Shown here in pieces: positions 44,730-54,415 of a stretch of DNA of 62,343 bases. Under the pieces are notes generated by a model. It saw only the letters and a list, made by a program, of their open reading frames with translations. It had not been told where the DNA came from and searched no databases. This DNA is from Alphaproteobacteria bacterium. GTDB lineage: Bacteria; Pseudomonadota; Alphaproteobacteria; Rs-D84. The DNA lies in NCBI GenBank assembly GCA_017511715.1, contig JAFWJF010000004.1:1-62343 (forward strand), given 5' to 3'. The position numbers and the translations under genes are program-made. Position 1 is the first letter of the stretch, and each line of letters starts with the position of its first letter.

Positions 44730-45596
44730 TTAGAATTTTGTTTCTGTTCCGGTTTTATGCCAACCTTCAATTGTCATTATCATTTCTTGCAATTGTCTTA
44801 GTTCTGCATCTGTTAAGTCCGACAATTTAGCCTGAATATTTATACCTGCATTTCTTAATTTATTTACATAACCCCTGGTATTATTTTGTGATGGCGGGGC
44901 ATATTTATATATTGCTTTTTCCACCGTTAAATTACGATATCCTGGATTAGTAGAAAGTAAATTATATAAAGCCTGCTTTCCTGTTTCCGCATCGGGGAAA
45001 ACAGCAAAATTTCCATTCGGCTTGGTTTTTATTGTTGTACATTGCAAATCGCTGCCACGCAAATTACCAGGGTTAAAAAATCGCCACGCAATAGAACCGC
45101 CAGACCTTATAAACCCGGTTTTATCAGACAATTCGTATTTTATTTTCGTCTGCGAACCACCAACCTTGCTTATAATATATGGACATTTTGTATCCAGTTT
45201 TTCTTGGTCTTCACTTAATAAATCTGTGGTAAACGCCATACATTTATTTACAAACGCCAACTTGCGTTTTTCTGTGGTTTCGCCTTTGGCATATTTTTCA
45301 TAATCAACAAATGCCACCTTGCACAAATTATTAATGCCAACAACAGACACAAAGCCACCTGTTTGCTTCAGCATATTGTTGTAAGCATTGACGACATTTA
45401 ACAATATGGCACTATCGTCAAGTTCTTTTGGTGCCCCATCAAGATATCGTGTTGCCATATGTGCAAAATGTTTTTCAATTGCTTTCTGTGCGACATCTGG
45501 GGCTATGAAAGTTTCCAGATTTGTGTAAGCATGCGCCATATTAAAATGGAGTGTCCCAATTAACAACACTGCAAAAATCAAATAGTTGCGCTTCAT
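44730..45596 (-). CDS. Secreted protein with P5-like muralytic C-terminal domain
   Basis: About 288 aa with a signal peptide ending AHA (residue about 23). The N-terminal half has scattered Cys (CKVAF, CMAF, CPYI). The C-terminal half has WRFFNPGNLRGS, NGNFAVFPDAETGKQALYNL and YKYAPPSQNNTRGYVNKL. This pattern is typical of phage structural protein P5-like and related peptidoglycan-acting domains. It may remodel the wall locally. Its ATG overlaps the previous stop (ATGA), so it is coupled to the upstream secreted-protein gene. Confidence 0.65.
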   Translation of the reverse strand: MKRNYLIFAVLLIGTLHFNMAHAYTNLETFIAPDVAQKAIEKHFAHMATRYLDGAPKELDDSAILLNVVNAYNNMLKQTGGFVSVVGINNLCKVAFVDYEKYAKGETTEKRKLAFVNKCMAFTTDLLSEDQEKLDTKCPYIISKVGGSQTKIKYELSDKTGFIRSGGSIAWRFFNPGNLRGSDLQCTTIKTKPNGNFAVFPDAETGKQALYNLLSTNPGYRNLTVEKAIYKYAPPSQNNTRGYVNKLRNAGINIQAKLSDLTDAELRQLQEMIMTIEGWHKTGTETKF

Positions 45597-46555
45597 TTTA
45601 ACACCCCCGAACATTGTTCGGCAACAGATGCAACATCTTTGATTGCCTTGATTTGTGTTGCGTTAAACACGGTGGCAGTTGCACTGGCCGCAGTACTGCC
45701 AACCGCCAAAACATTTGATGCAGTATTCAGATTTTTTTCTTTTTGTTGACCCTGGTCTGTGTTATTGTTGCGAACTTTATTAGAATTTGCCAGCGCACTT
45801 GTTATCGTTCCTGCAAAACCTGTTCCGGCACCTATTGATGAAGACACCATTGCACCGGTCGCGCGTTTATTAATTTTACTGATATCGACATAATCAAACC
45901 CACTGCACGCATCCTGTATTTGTTTCGCTTCCGCGACATCTTGCCCTTCCATTTTTGCCACAATTATCGAATCTCGCAGAGATTTGACAGAAGAACGGCA
46001 ATCGTCTATTTGTTCTTGCAAACTTTTATCTGCCTTGTTTGTTCCTGCAATTATCGCACCCGCAATATTTGTAGCAGTATTTCCCGCCAACAGACCCGTA
46101 CGCCAATTACCAAGTCTTTTGCTTTTTGATTCCAGTCTATCTATTTCCGCCTGACGTGTATCTGACACTGCCGGGAAAGACTTATAATCTGCAGATTTTG
46201 TATCCTCTAAAGATGCCTTAACTCCTTGTAGAAAATTTTCTGGATCTGCCGGTTCAACCCAAACAGCCGCAGCATATGACAAATCTTTCATTTCTTGATA
46301 TTTCTGTGCCAAAAGTTCGTCTGTCTTTGCCTTGGTCAAGCCTGTTGCAACCGCACCAGCACCAAGCCCAGTCCCAACCGCTGTGATTGCAGTATTTATT
46401 CCTGCCATCTTTTTCAGATCTGACAATTCTTCATCAATACCGATACATGCGATATAAGTCGCCCGCAATGCATCATCCAACGGCAGAACATCCCGTGCCA
46501 GCGCATTGTACGGCAATAAAAATAAACACATCAAAACAAAAAATTTCTTATTCAT
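45593..46555 (-). CDS. Secreted Gly/Ala-rich protein of unknown function
   Basis: About 320 aa from ATG 46555, after AGAGAG. The signal peptide ends about residue 19 (ALA-RD). Two stretches of small hydrophobic residues (TAITAVGTGLGAGAVATGLT and TGAMVSSSIGAGTGFAGTIT) flank charged helical regions with a few Cys (CIGID, CRSS, CSGF, CSGVLK). These could be membrane-inserting segments. No family is recognised. It is coupled to the P5-like gene by a 4-nt overlap. Confidence 0.6.
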   Translation of the reverse strand: MNKKFFVLMCLFLLPYNALARDVLPLDDALRATYIACIGIDEELSDLKKMAGINTAITAVGTGLGAGAVATGLTKAKTDELLAQKYQEMKDLSYAAAVWVEPADPENFLQGVKASLEDTKSADYKSFPAVSDTRQAEIDRLESKSKRLGNWRTGLLAGNTATNIAGAIIAGTNKADKSLQEQIDDCRSSVKSLRDSIIVAKMEGQDVAEAKQIQDACSGFDYVDISKINKRATGAMVSSSIGAGTGFAGTITSALANSNKVRNNNTDQGQQKEKNLNTASNVLAVGSTAASATATVFNATQIKAIKDVASVAEQCSGVLK

Positions 46556-46623
46556 CTCTCTGCATAATTTTATCACAAAACAAAATTAAACCCAAAGATA
46601 TTTTTTCACAATTTTCCAATATG

Positions 46624-46649
46624 AAAATACCGGCATTTGCCGGTGTTTT
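46624..46649 (-). terminator. merR terminator hairpin
   Basis: A stem built on AAAATACCGGCA/TGCCGGTGTTTT with one G-T pair lies between merR and the secreted-protein gene, both on the minus strand. Confidence 0.7.
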
Positions 46650-46666
46650 TGTTAATTTTTTCCTGC

Positions 46667-47044
46667 TTATTCAAGAAATGTTTTTGCCTGATTTAACAAT
46701 TTTATCACAGAATCTATGTCACCAACATCTAGTGCCGATATTCTGGAACTTTTTTCCCCGGCATTTACCGGTGTTTTCACAACATTTGCTTCATTAGCAA
46801 AAGTACCATTATGCAGAATCTTTTTAACACCTGCGATTGTCATACCTTTGTCATAAAGCAGCGATTTTATCGCGCGCAGTTTTTCAATCGTTTCACGACG
46901 ATAATACCGGCGATTACCGGCACCCGTCACAGGCCGAATGCTGCCCGGAAATTGTTTTTCCCAATACCGCAAAGTATGCGCAGGCACATCCAGTTCTTTG
47001 GCAACTTGATTTATCGGAATAAAAAACTCGTTTTTATCTTCCAT
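46667..47044 (-). CDS. MerR-family transcriptional regulator
   Basis: 125 aa. The N-terminal winged helix reads FIPINQVAKELDVPAHTLRY (residues about 8-27), then WEKQFPG and RRYYRRETIEKLRAIKSLLY (family signature). The remaining C-terminal part is short and lacks a metal-binding Cys cluster, so no metal ligand is evident. It is 18 nt after gyrA. Codons for PVNAGE lie in a CCGGCATTTACCGG hairpin like the local terminators. Confidence 0.88.
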   Translation of the reverse strand: MEDKNEFFIPINQVAKELDVPAHTLRYWEKQFPGSIRPVTGAGNRRYYRRETIEKLRAIKSLLYDKGMTIAGVKKILHNGTFANEANVVKTPVNAGEKSSRISALDVGDIDSVIKLLNQAKTFLE

Positions 47045-47062
47045 AGCTGCGCACCAAATTTG

Positions 47063-49807
47063 TTATTCGTTAATTGTTGTTTCTGCAACAACGACTTCTT
47101 CGTCATTTGATTCTTCTTCGTGATCAATCGCGATGGCAGACACAACCTTTTCGCCTTCGGCGGTGCGGAACAATGTCACACCCGCGGTTGAACGCCCCGC
47201 AATACGAACGTCTTTGACAGGTGTTCTGATAATTTTACCACCGTTTGTAACCATCATAATATCTTGGTCATCATGTACAGGGAACGAACCCGCAACCGCA
47301 GTATTCTTGCCACCCAATTTAATGTTGGTAAATCCATTACCACCACGATGCGTCAAACGATATTCATAAGATGACGTACGTTTTCCAAATCCATTTTCAG
47401 AAACAGTCAAAATGAATTCTTCACTTAACGCCATTTTCGCCATTTGTTCGTCAGACAAAACAAGTGTTGTATTTTCTTCATCAGCATCCGCTTCTTCTTC
47501 GATACCGGTTTGTGCACGGCGCAACGCACGACTTTGCTTTACATACGCAGCACGAACCACTGAATCAGATTCACCATGATTCAACATCGCCATACCGATA
47601 ATATAATCATCTTTTTGTAATGTTAAACCACGCACACCGGTTGAATTACGTCCTGCGAATATACGAATTTCAGGAACAGCAAATCTTATACAACGACCAC
47701 GATATGTGGAAAGGAATACATCTTGGTTTTCATTACATGGTAATACAGAAATCAAAGAATCACCTTCGTCCAATTTCATTGCAATCTTTCCGTTTGCGCG
47801 GATAGAATCAAAATCAGACATACGATTTCTGCGCACCGTACCTGACGCTGTTGCGAACATAAGGAAGTGTTCAACCCCAGATTCTGCCACACGTTTAACT
47901 TCATCTTCTGGAACTGGCAAAATTGCGGTTATTGTTTCACCGTCCGTCAGCGGTAATAAATTAACCAATGGACGACCTTTGCCTGCGGCAGATGCTTCCG
48001 GTAATTTATATGTTTTCAATTTATAGCACAATCCCTTGGAAGAAAAGAACAACAACGGTGTATGAGTGTTTGCAACAAACACATTTACAACATAATCATC
48101 GTCTTTTGTTGTCATTGCATTACGTCCCTTGCCACCGCGTTTTTGTGCACGGTAAGTATCCAAACTTACACGTTTGATATATCCAGTATTTGATACTGTT
48201 ACAACCATATCTTCGCGTGCAATTAAATCTTCGATATCGATATCAATTTCCGCATCAGATATTTCTGTTCTGCGCGGTTGCGACCAATTATCACGCACCG
48301 CCGCAGTTTCATCGCGAATAATTTGAACAATACGTTCGTGGCTGCTTAAAATCGCTAACAAATCTTTGATTGTTGCACCCAATTCAGTCAAATCGTTGTG
48401 TATTTTATCGCGTTCAAGACCGGTCAATCTGTGCAGTTGCAATTCAAGAATTGCTTTGGCTTGGTCTTCAGACATATAGAACATGCCGTCTTTGTATTCA
48501 GTATTTGGGTCATCAATCAAATTGATATAACTTTCAATATCAGATGCCGCCCAACCACGCGACAACAACGCAGTACGCGCATCATCTGGGTTTGCAGATT
48601 CTTTTATCAATTTGATAACTTCATCTAAATTGCCGCATGCAACAGACAACCCCAGTAATGTGTGCGCACGATTGCGTGCTTTGTTCAAATCAAATATTGT
48701 TCTGCGTCTTATAACTTCTTCACGGAATTCGATAAACGCATCTAACACAGTACGCACAGTAAATAACATTGGGCGGCCACGATTTAACGCCATCATATTC
48801 ACAGGGAAATTAGATTGCATTTCTGTATCTTGGAACAAATGGTTAAGGACAACTTCTGGCATGGTGTCGCGTTTCAATTCGATAACCACACGCAAGCCTT
48901 CCTTGGACGATTCATCGCGAATATCTGTGATGCCTTCAATTTTTTTATCTTTGACCAATTCTGCAATTTTAATTATCAACTGTGATTTATTAACCTGATA
49001 CGGTAATTCATCAACGACAATTGCAGTATGATCGTGCACTGTTTCGAAATGGGTTTTAGAACGAACAATTATTGAACCGCGCCCCGTTGTGTGCGCTTTG
49101 TATGCGCCGGCATGCCCCATAATAATTCCGCCTGTTGGAAAATCTGGCCCTGGGATAATTCCAAACAATTCATCGTCAGAAATATCTTTGTTATCCAAAA
49201 CAGCCAAAATACCATTACACACTTCACCCAAATTATAGGTTGGAACATTTGTCGCCATACCCACAGCAATACCCGAACCACCATTGACCAAAAAGTTAGG
49301 GAATTTTGTTGGCAAAACGATTGGTTCTTGCAAAGTGCCATCAAAGTTAGGTTGCCAATCAACAGTATCTTTGTCTAAATCTTCCATCAAGGACGCACCA
49401 AGTTTAGAAAGGCGCGCTTCTGTATAACGCATAGCCGCGGGTTTATCACCATCGCGCGAACCAAAGTTACCCTGACCCTGAACCAGCATTTCACCCATAG
49501 AAAAATCTTGTGCCATACGCGCCATCGCTTCATAAATAGAAGAATCGCCGTGTGGATGATAACGCCCCATCACGTCCCCCACGATACGCGCAGATTTTAC
49601 CGTTGCCTTGGTCGCAGGTGCAACTTCATTCATAACATACAAAATACGACGATGCACCGGTTTACAGCCGTCCCTTACATCAGGCAACGCGCGGTCTACG
49701 ATAACCGACATCGCGTAATCCAAGAAGGAAGTTCGCATTTCATGTTCAATAGGCGAAGTTGGAACTTTTACTTCGTTAATTTCATTTGTTTCAATAATTT
49801 CAGACAT
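47063..49807 (-). CDS. gyrA: DNA gyrase subunit A
   Basis: 914 aa. The N-terminal breakage-reunion domain has [20 protein letters not shown] and [11 protein letters not shown] with the catalytic Tyr. The C-terminal pinwheel domain contains the GyrA box QKRGGKG, which separates it from topoisomerase IV ParC. The segment [10 protein letters not shown] shows Ser at the position where many quinolone-sensitive enzymes have it. It introduces negative supercoils with GyrB. An AGGGG site precedes the ATG, and a TTGACC/TATGTT promoter lies upstream. Confidence 0.97.
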   Translation of the reverse strand: MSEIIETNEINEVKVPTSPIEHEMRTSFLDYAMSVIVDRALPDVRDGCKPVHRRILYVMNEVAPATKATVKSARIVGDVMGRYHPHGDSSIYEAMARMAQDFSMGEMLVQGQGNFGSRDGDKPAAMRYTEARLSKLGASLMEDLDKDTVDWQPNFDGTLQEPIVLPTKFPNFLVNGGSGIAVGMATNVPTYNLGEVCNGILAVLDNKDISDDELFGIIPGPDFPTGGIIMGHAGAYKAHTTGRGSIIVRSKTHFETVHDHTAIVVDELPYQVNKSQLIIKIAELVKDKKIEGITDIRDESSKEGLRVVIELKRDTMPEVVLNHLFQDTEMQSNFPVNMMALNRGRPMLFTVRTVLDAFIEFREEVIRRRTIFDLNKARNRAHTLLGLSVACGNLDEVIKLIKESANPDDARTALLSRGWAASDIESYINLIDDPNTEYKDGMFYMSEDQAKAILELQLHRLTGLERDKIHNDLTELGATIKDLLAILSSHERIVQIIRDETAAVRDNWSQPRRTEISDAEIDIDIEDLIAREDMVVTVSNTGYIKRVSLDTYRAQKRGGKGRNAMTTKDDDYVVNVFVANTHTPLLFFSSKGLCYKLKTYKLPEASAAGKGRPLVNLLPLTDGETITAILPVPEDEVKRVAESGVEHFLMFATASGTVRRNRMSDFDSIRANGKIAMKLDEGDSLISVLPCNENQDVFLSTYRGRCIRFAVPEIRIFAGRNSTGVRGLTLQKDDYIIGMAMLNHGESDSVVRAAYVKQSRALRRAQTGIEEEADADEENTTLVLSDEQMAKMALSEEFILTVSENGFGKRTSSYEYRLTHRGGNGFTNIKLGGKNTAVAGSFPVHDDQDIMMVTNGGKIIRTPVKDVRIAGRSTAGVTLFRTAEGEKVVSAIAIDHEEESNDEEVVVAETTINE

Positions 49808-49837
49808 ACTTATTTTCCCCTATTTTTCGATAGTAAA

Positions 49838-49867
49838 AACATAGCAAAATTTAACCACGCGGGTCAA
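49838..49867 (-). promoter_or_regulatory. gyrA promoter
   Basis: TTGACC (49862-49867) and TATGTT (49838-49843) are 18 nt apart on the minus strand, about 30 nt before the ATG. Confidence 0.55.
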
Positions 49868-49912
49868 GGAATAAAGCGCAAAAATCACAAAAAAATACAC
49901 AATCTGAAAAAC

Positions 49913-49940
49913 TTGACAAACGCAATCTACGTGTTAAAAT
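49913..49940 (+). promoter_or_regulatory. Promoter of 49967-50368 gene
   Basis: A consensus TTGACA (49913-49918) and TAAAAT (49935-49940) are 16 nt apart, 26 nt before the ATG. Confidence 0.6.
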
Positions 49941-49966
49941 TGCCCTAAACAAACAGAGCAAAAAAA

Positions 49967-50368
49967 ATGCCTTATGCAAGCAAAAATTTTAATTACACCG
50001 ATATATGGGTATGCTTTGATGACATATACAAAGGTCCCCGCTTGAAAATCGGACAATTACCAAACAACAAAGTCTATGCATTCATAGACGAACTGAATGC
50101 CTTTGTCCCACAAAAAGGCAATTGCATGCAGTACCATTTTTATTCCGTTCTGCATTCGCACCCGTTCAAAGCAAAAAACAAAATGAAACGCAATCAATCT
50201 TTATATATTGTTGCCACCAATGGAAAATACGTAAAATATTTATGTGGTGCAAAAGATAACACAGAATGCCTGGGGTGCATTAAATGTGGCAACTGCAAAG
50301 AAGCGTTTATCCGCGAATGCATAGGGAAAAAATTCTTTGCAGACAAATATAAAAATAACCAAAGGTAA
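49967..50368 (+). CDS. Uncharacterised protein with C-terminal Cys cluster (133 aa)
   Basis: 133 aa with no signal peptide or membrane helix. The N-terminal part (YTDIWVCFDDIYKGPRLKIG) looks like mixed alpha/beta. The last 45 residues hold CGAKDNTECLGCIKCGNCKE, five Cys in a zinc-finger-like spacing, and a final C-G-K-K tail. A consensus promoter lies upstream. No family is recognised. Confidence 0.6.
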   Translation: MPYASKNFNYTDIWVCFDDIYKGPRLKIGQLPNNKVYAFIDELNAFVPQKGNCMQYHFYSVLHSHPFKAKNKMKRNQSLYIVATNGKYVKYLCGAKDNTECLGCIKCGNCKEAFIRECIGKKFFADKYKNNQR

Positions 50369-50374
50369 AGAAAA

Positions 50375-50485
50375 ATGAAGACAAATGGGATATTTTTACC
50401 ATTTTGGAACCTGTTCGCGGCAATTTTTGTGTACTTTTTATTCATTGAAGGGCTAAAAAAACTGGGGCTGGTAAAAAGTAAATAA
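50375..50485 (+). CDS. Small predicted membrane protein (36 aa)
   Basis: The frame MKTNGIFLPFWNLFAAIFVY and then FLFIEGLKKLGLVKSK makes one hydrophobic helix with a Lys-rich end. It follows the previous gene by 6 nt with AAAGG upstream of the ATG. Length and position make it plausible as a real small protein, but no homologue is recognised. Confidence 0.45.
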   Translation: MKTNGIFLPFWNLFAAIFVYFLFIEGLKKLGLVKSK

Positions 50486-50490
50486 AATAG

Positions 50491-50519
50491 TTGCGTTTTG
50501 CAAAAACATGTGATTAAAT
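50491..50519 (+). promoter_or_regulatory. rpmH promoter candidate
   Basis: TTGCGT (50491-50496) and TTAAAT (50514-50519) are 17 nt apart, 26 nt before the rpmH ATG. Confidence 0.4.
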
Positions 50520-50545
50520 AGAGCAAAGTTAAAAGGATAAAACAA

Positions 50546-50698
50546 ATGGCAACAAAAAGAACATATCAACCATCTAAAACACGCCGCGTGAAAACACACG
50601 GTTTTCGTGAAAAAATGGCGACCAAATCTGGACGCGATGTTTTGAATCGTCGTCGCGCATGTGGTCGTAAACGTTTGGCAGTGTCTGCCGTTAACTAA
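50546..50698 (+). CDS. rpmH: 50S ribosomal protein L34
   Basis: 50 aa, beginning [20 protein letters not shown] and ending [10 protein letters not shown], the basic L34 pattern. AAAAGGA precedes the ATG by 8 nt. Usually rpmH is followed by rnpA and yidC near the origin; here a terminator follows at once, rnpA is not in the window, and yidC is 30 kb away. Confidence 0.95.
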   Translation: MATKRTYQPSKTRRVKTHGFREKMATKSGRDVLNRRRACGRKRLAVSAVN

Positions 50699-50722
50699 AC
50701 TGATGGTTCAGAAAGAAAACTA

Positions 50723-50746
50723 AAACACCCAATCGGGTGTTTTTTT
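50723..50746. terminator. Bidirectional terminator after rpmH
   Basis: An 8-bp stem (AAACACCC / GGGTGTTT) with an AATC loop and a T-run separates rpmH from the convergent thioesterase gene. Confidence 0.85.
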
Positions 50747-50770
50747 CATCAATACGCAACAGCAAAGAAC

Positions 50771-51499
50771 TTATCTATCTTCCCAATAACAAACTATTTT
50801 TGCATGTTCGATTTCGTCTGTCATAATTTTGTGATGCGTTGTGTTTCCATCAAATGCAACATCTATACGAACTGTTGGGGTGTTTGGGTTTATTTCATGT
50901 TCAAAATAAACATCTATGCCACGCAATTTGTGTTGATTACGAAAATCAAAGCCAACGCTTTCTGTCGCCCAAACAGTATAAACCGCATTATTTATATGCT
51001 GATTAACATCAATGTCATCAAAACGACACGCCATTATATGCGATTTGGTCGGAACAAAATCAGCACACTTATCAAAATCGCGTTCCCAAACACGTTCATC
51101 TATACCGTTCCAATCTGGTATATAATCAGATATACGAACAGGTCTGCGGGTTTTAAGGTTTATCAAAACCCACTGAGATATTGCCCGAACCCTTAAATTG
51201 CCTTTTTCATCGCGAATCTCGAAATCACGTTCACTGCGCACACCACCAGGCACCGTTGGCCAGGTTGTATAGGTTAATTTTTCTTTGGCGCGCGGCATAT
51301 CAATAATATCGACAAACATATGTGTCACAACCCAGGCGATATCGCGCGCAAAACAGTATTCACGCCCTGCCCCAAGCAAATCTGCATGTTTGCCTGCCAA
51401 CCCCTGCAATTCGTTCATCAACATAATTGGACGCATAAAACCATACCTGTCACACTGATACGATTTTATTGTATGTTCTTCAACCAATTTATTTGCCAT
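50771..51499 (-). CDS. Acyl-ACP thioesterase (FatA-like)
   Basis: About 242 aa from ATG 51499, which has AAAGG at 8 nt; the longer in-frame start reaches into valS. Two hot-dog domains are evident: the first around QCDRYGFMRPIMLMNELQGL, AWVVTHMFVDI and GVRSERDFEI, the second around ACRFDDIDVNQHINNAVYTV with catalytic Asn/His. It would release fatty acids from acyl-ACP in the cytoplasm. It sits 16 nt after valS. Confidence 0.87.
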   Translation of the reverse strand: MANKLVEEHTIKSYQCDRYGFMRPIMLMNELQGLAGKHADLLGAGREYCFARDIAWVVTHMFVDIIDMPRAKEKLTYTTWPTVPGGVRSERDFEIRDEKGNLRVRAISQWVLINLKTRRPVRISDYIPDWNGIDERVWERDFDKCADFVPTKSHIMACRFDDIDVNQHINNAVYTVWATESVGFDFRNQHKLRGIDVYFEHEINPNTPTVRIDVAFDGNTTHHKIMTDEIEHAKIVCYWEDR

Positions 51500-51515
51500 T
51501 TGCATCGCCTTTGTT

Positions 51516-53915
51516 TTATTGATTGTTTTGCGCAACAACAAAATCAATTTCTTTACCCACAACAATTTCGTTTGCGCGTGCTGCAGATTTTATAAGTCCA
51601 TGCAAAACTTCAGGTGTATCATCTGGGATAGTTAAAGTTTCTAATTTCGCACCATTACCAACCTTGCGTTCTGTACGAAGTCCGCGAACATTTTTCAGAA
51701 TATCCAAAGCGATATTCATTTGTGATACATCGGTATCGTATTCAGATTTCACTTCTGGATAAGCGGTCAGGTGCAAAGTTTCGCCACCTTCAACATCTTT
51801 ATAAATTTTTTGCCATAATTCTTCAGTTATAAATGGGATAAATGGTGCATAAAGACCGATTATATTACGCAAAACCGTGTACAATGTCCATTGAGCAGAC
51901 AATTTAGATTCTGCACTATATTTTTCTGGGCTCCAGAATCTGTCTTTGATAAATTCCAAATACTGATCACAGAATATATCCCAGAAAAACATATCAATTG
52001 CACTGCGTGAATTATAGTTGTCGTATTTATCTAAATTCTTACGCGTTTCTGCAATCGTTTTGTTTAATTCCGATAGCACCCATCTGTCTTCGATAAAACG
52101 TTCACTTACTGGAATTTGTTTTGCTGTTTTTGGATCAAAATCGGTTAGATTCATCAAAACATATTTTGCCGCATTCCAAAGTTTAGTTAACAGTTTAGAA
52201 CCACGTTTAACCTCATCATCACTGTATCGCAAACTTGTTCCAATTGGTGCAGTCGCAATCCAATAACGCAGTGCATCCGCACCGAATTTATCAACCGCAG
52301 TTAATGGGTCTGTGCCGTTACCTTTGGTCTTGGACATTTTTTGTCCTTTGGAATCAAGAACAAGTCCGTGGAAATTAACCGTATGAAACGGAACATCACC
52401 CATCACATACATACCCATCATTATCATACGCGCAACCCAGAAAAAGATAATATCTGCGCCAGTGTATAATAAATCTGTTGGATAATATTTTTTCAATTCC
52501 AATGTATCATCCGGCCAACCCAATGTTGAAAATGGCCAAAGCCCAGACGAAAACCAAGTATCCAAAACGTCCGCATCACGCGTTAATGTTTTTCCACCAG
52601 ATTGCTTTATGGCTTCGGCTTCTGTTTCTGCGACATAAACATTTCCATCTGCATCATACCACGCAGGTATATGATGCCCCCACCACAACTGACGTGAAAT
52701 AGTCCACGGACGAATATTTTTCATCCACGACATAAACAAATTATAACGATGGTCAGGCAAGAATTTTATTTTACCTTCTTCGGCGGCTTTAATCGCAGGC
52801 TGTGCCAGAGTTGAAGCATCAACAAACCACTGGGTTGTTAACATTGGTTCAACAGGAACATTACCGCGTTCCGAATAAGGCGTTGGAATGACCCTGTCTT
52901 CGATTTTAACCATTAAACCGGCAGCCTCTAAATCTTCCACAATTGCTTTGCGGGCAACATACCTGTCCATACCACGATATTTTTCAGGGACGACACTTTC
53001 ATTGTTCAACTTTGCATCATTAGTCAAAATACACAAAGGTTCAAGATTATGACGAAGTCCAACTTCAAAGTCATCGAAATCATGTGCCGGTGTGATTTTT
53101 ACTGCACCAGTACCTTTTTCTGGATCTGCGTGTTCATCACCAACAATTGGTATTTCAATGTCAGTTAATGGAATAATTGCTTTTTTACCAATCAAATGTT
53201 TTAATTTTTCGTTTTCAGGATGAACCGCGATTGCTTTATCCCCAAACAAAGTTTCGGGTCTTGTTGTCGCAATTTCAATAAAACCACCGTCTTTTAATGG
53301 ATAATTGAAATAATAAAACTTACCATGTTCTTCACGCGTTTCTATTTCCAAATCAGATACAGAAGTTTGTTGTTTAGGACACCAGTTAACAAGACGTTTT
53401 TCACGATATATCAAACCTTCGTTATACATCTTTACGAACAATTTTGTGACAGCGCGTGACAAACCTTCATCCATAGTAAATCTTTCACGTTTCCAAACTG
53501 GTGTCACACCTAAAACATGCAACTGATTCATAATTTGTCCGCCTTTGTCTGCTTTCCATGTCCATGCAGCGTTCAATTTTTCATCCAAAGACAAACTGTG
53601 TGGATTAATACCACGTTTAGACAAATCACGTTCCACCAATAACTGTGTAGCGATTGACGCGTGATCTGTGCCTGGTTGCCAAAGCACATCAAAACCAGCC
53701 ATACGTTTATAACGACATACAATATCAGTCAAAACATTGTCTAATGCATGCCCCATGTGTAAATTACCTGTCACGTTTGGGGGTGGCATCATTATACAAA
53801 ACGATTTTTTCGATGAATTAACATCATTATCCCAGAAATTATTATTATCCCAAAACTCTTGTATTCTGGTTTCCAAATCGCGCGTATTTATGTTCTTGCC
53901 TAAATCTATGTTCAT
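51516..53915 (-). CDS. valS: Valyl-tRNA synthetase (short form)
   Basis: 799 aa, about 150 residues shorter than the E. coli enzyme. The HIGH motif reads NLHMGHAL, the KMSKS motif KMSKTKGNG, with MMPPPNVTG before the first. The editing domain (WFVDASTL, then AWYDADGN) is present. The C-terminal coiled coil that grips tRNA in many bacterial ValRS is missing; a short form is also known in Rickettsia. GAGG lies 6-7 nt before the ATG and a TTGATT/TAAAAT promoter upstream. It charges tRNA-Val in the cytoplasm. Confidence 0.94.
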   Translation of the reverse strand: MNIDLGKNINTRDLETRIQEFWDNNNFWDNDVNSSKKSFCIMMPPPNVTGNLHMGHALDNVLTDIVCRYKRMAGFDVLWQPGTDHASIATQLLVERDLSKRGINPHSLSLDEKLNAAWTWKADKGGQIMNQLHVLGVTPVWKRERFTMDEGLSRAVTKLFVKMYNEGLIYREKRLVNWCPKQQTSVSDLEIETREEHGKFYYFNYPLKDGGFIEIATTRPETLFGDKAIAVHPENEKLKHLIGKKAIIPLTDIEIPIVGDEHADPEKGTGAVKITPAHDFDDFEVGLRHNLEPLCILTNDAKLNNESVVPEKYRGMDRYVARKAIVEDLEAAGLMVKIEDRVIPTPYSERGNVPVEPMLTTQWFVDASTLAQPAIKAAEEGKIKFLPDHRYNLFMSWMKNIRPWTISRQLWWGHHIPAWYDADGNVYVAETEAEAIKQSGGKTLTRDADVLDTWFSSGLWPFSTLGWPDDTLELKKYYPTDLLYTGADIIFFWVARMIMMGMYVMGDVPFHTVNFHGLVLDSKGQKMSKTKGNGTDPLTAVDKFGADALRYWIATAPIGTSLRYSDDEVKRGSKLLTKLWNAAKYVLMNLTDFDPKTAKQIPVSERFIEDRWVLSELNKTIAETRKNLDKYDNYNSRSAIDMFFWDIFCDQYLEFIKDRFWSPEKYSAESKLSAQWTLYTVLRNIIGLYAPFIPFITEELWQKIYKDVEGGETLHLTAYPEVKSEYDTDVSQMNIALDILKNVRGLRTERKVGNGAKLETLTIPDDTPEVLHGLIKSAARANEIVVGKEIDFVVAQNNQ

Positions 53916-53946
53916 TATTGTCCTCGCTATTTTTACAATCAGTCAA

Positions 53947-53974
53947 ATTTTACACAATAAAAACACAAAATCAA
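53947..53974 (-). promoter_or_regulatory. valS promoter candidate
   Basis: TTGATT (53969-53974) and TAAAAT (53947-53952) are 16 nt apart on the minus strand. Confidence 0.5.
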
Positions 53975-54052
53975 ATAAATAAACGCAAAACGTTCCTAGT
54001 GCAAAAAGCCCATGAAAAGCGTATGATTTCTATGTAAAAAACAGGGAAAAAC

Positions 54053-54415
54053 ATGAATAAAATTATCAAAATGCTTATCAAAGAAACTATTCACAATAAC
54101 CGCCTTGTTCGAACAAGCGTTCCCGTTGGCGAAAAATACACGGTTTTAGACAAAACTGGACATGAAATATTATCAGTGATAAACGGGTGGGCAACAAATA
54201 ATTATTATGTATCTGCGAATAATAAAAACATACTGTCTGTGCGATGGAATCAAAATGATTCTAAACCACTAACATCTGACCAAAAAGACATGGTTGATAT
54301 AATCAATGCCTGCAAAGAAAAAATTGATTTGCAGGAAACAGCCCAAACAATGAGCGGCCACGAATTAGAACTTGCAAAGTTTTTACAACAATCTTTGTGC
54401 AACATAAACCATTAA
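54053..54415 (+). CDS. Uncharacterised protein (120 aa)
   Basis: 120 aa. The N-terminal part (MNKIIKMLIKETIHNNRLVR) is followed by short strands (VGEKYTVLDKTGHEILSVIN) and a helical tail (DMVDIINACKEKIDLQETAQ). No signal peptide, membrane helix or known motif was seen. AGGG lies 8 nt before the ATG. Its 3' end overlaps convergent comF by 4 nt. Confidence 0.5.
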   Translation: MNKIIKMLIKETIHNNRLVRTSVPVGEKYTVLDKTGHEILSVINGWATNNYYVSANNKNILSVRWNQNDSKPLTSDQKDMVDIINACKEKIDLQETAQTMSGHELELAKFLQQSLCNINH

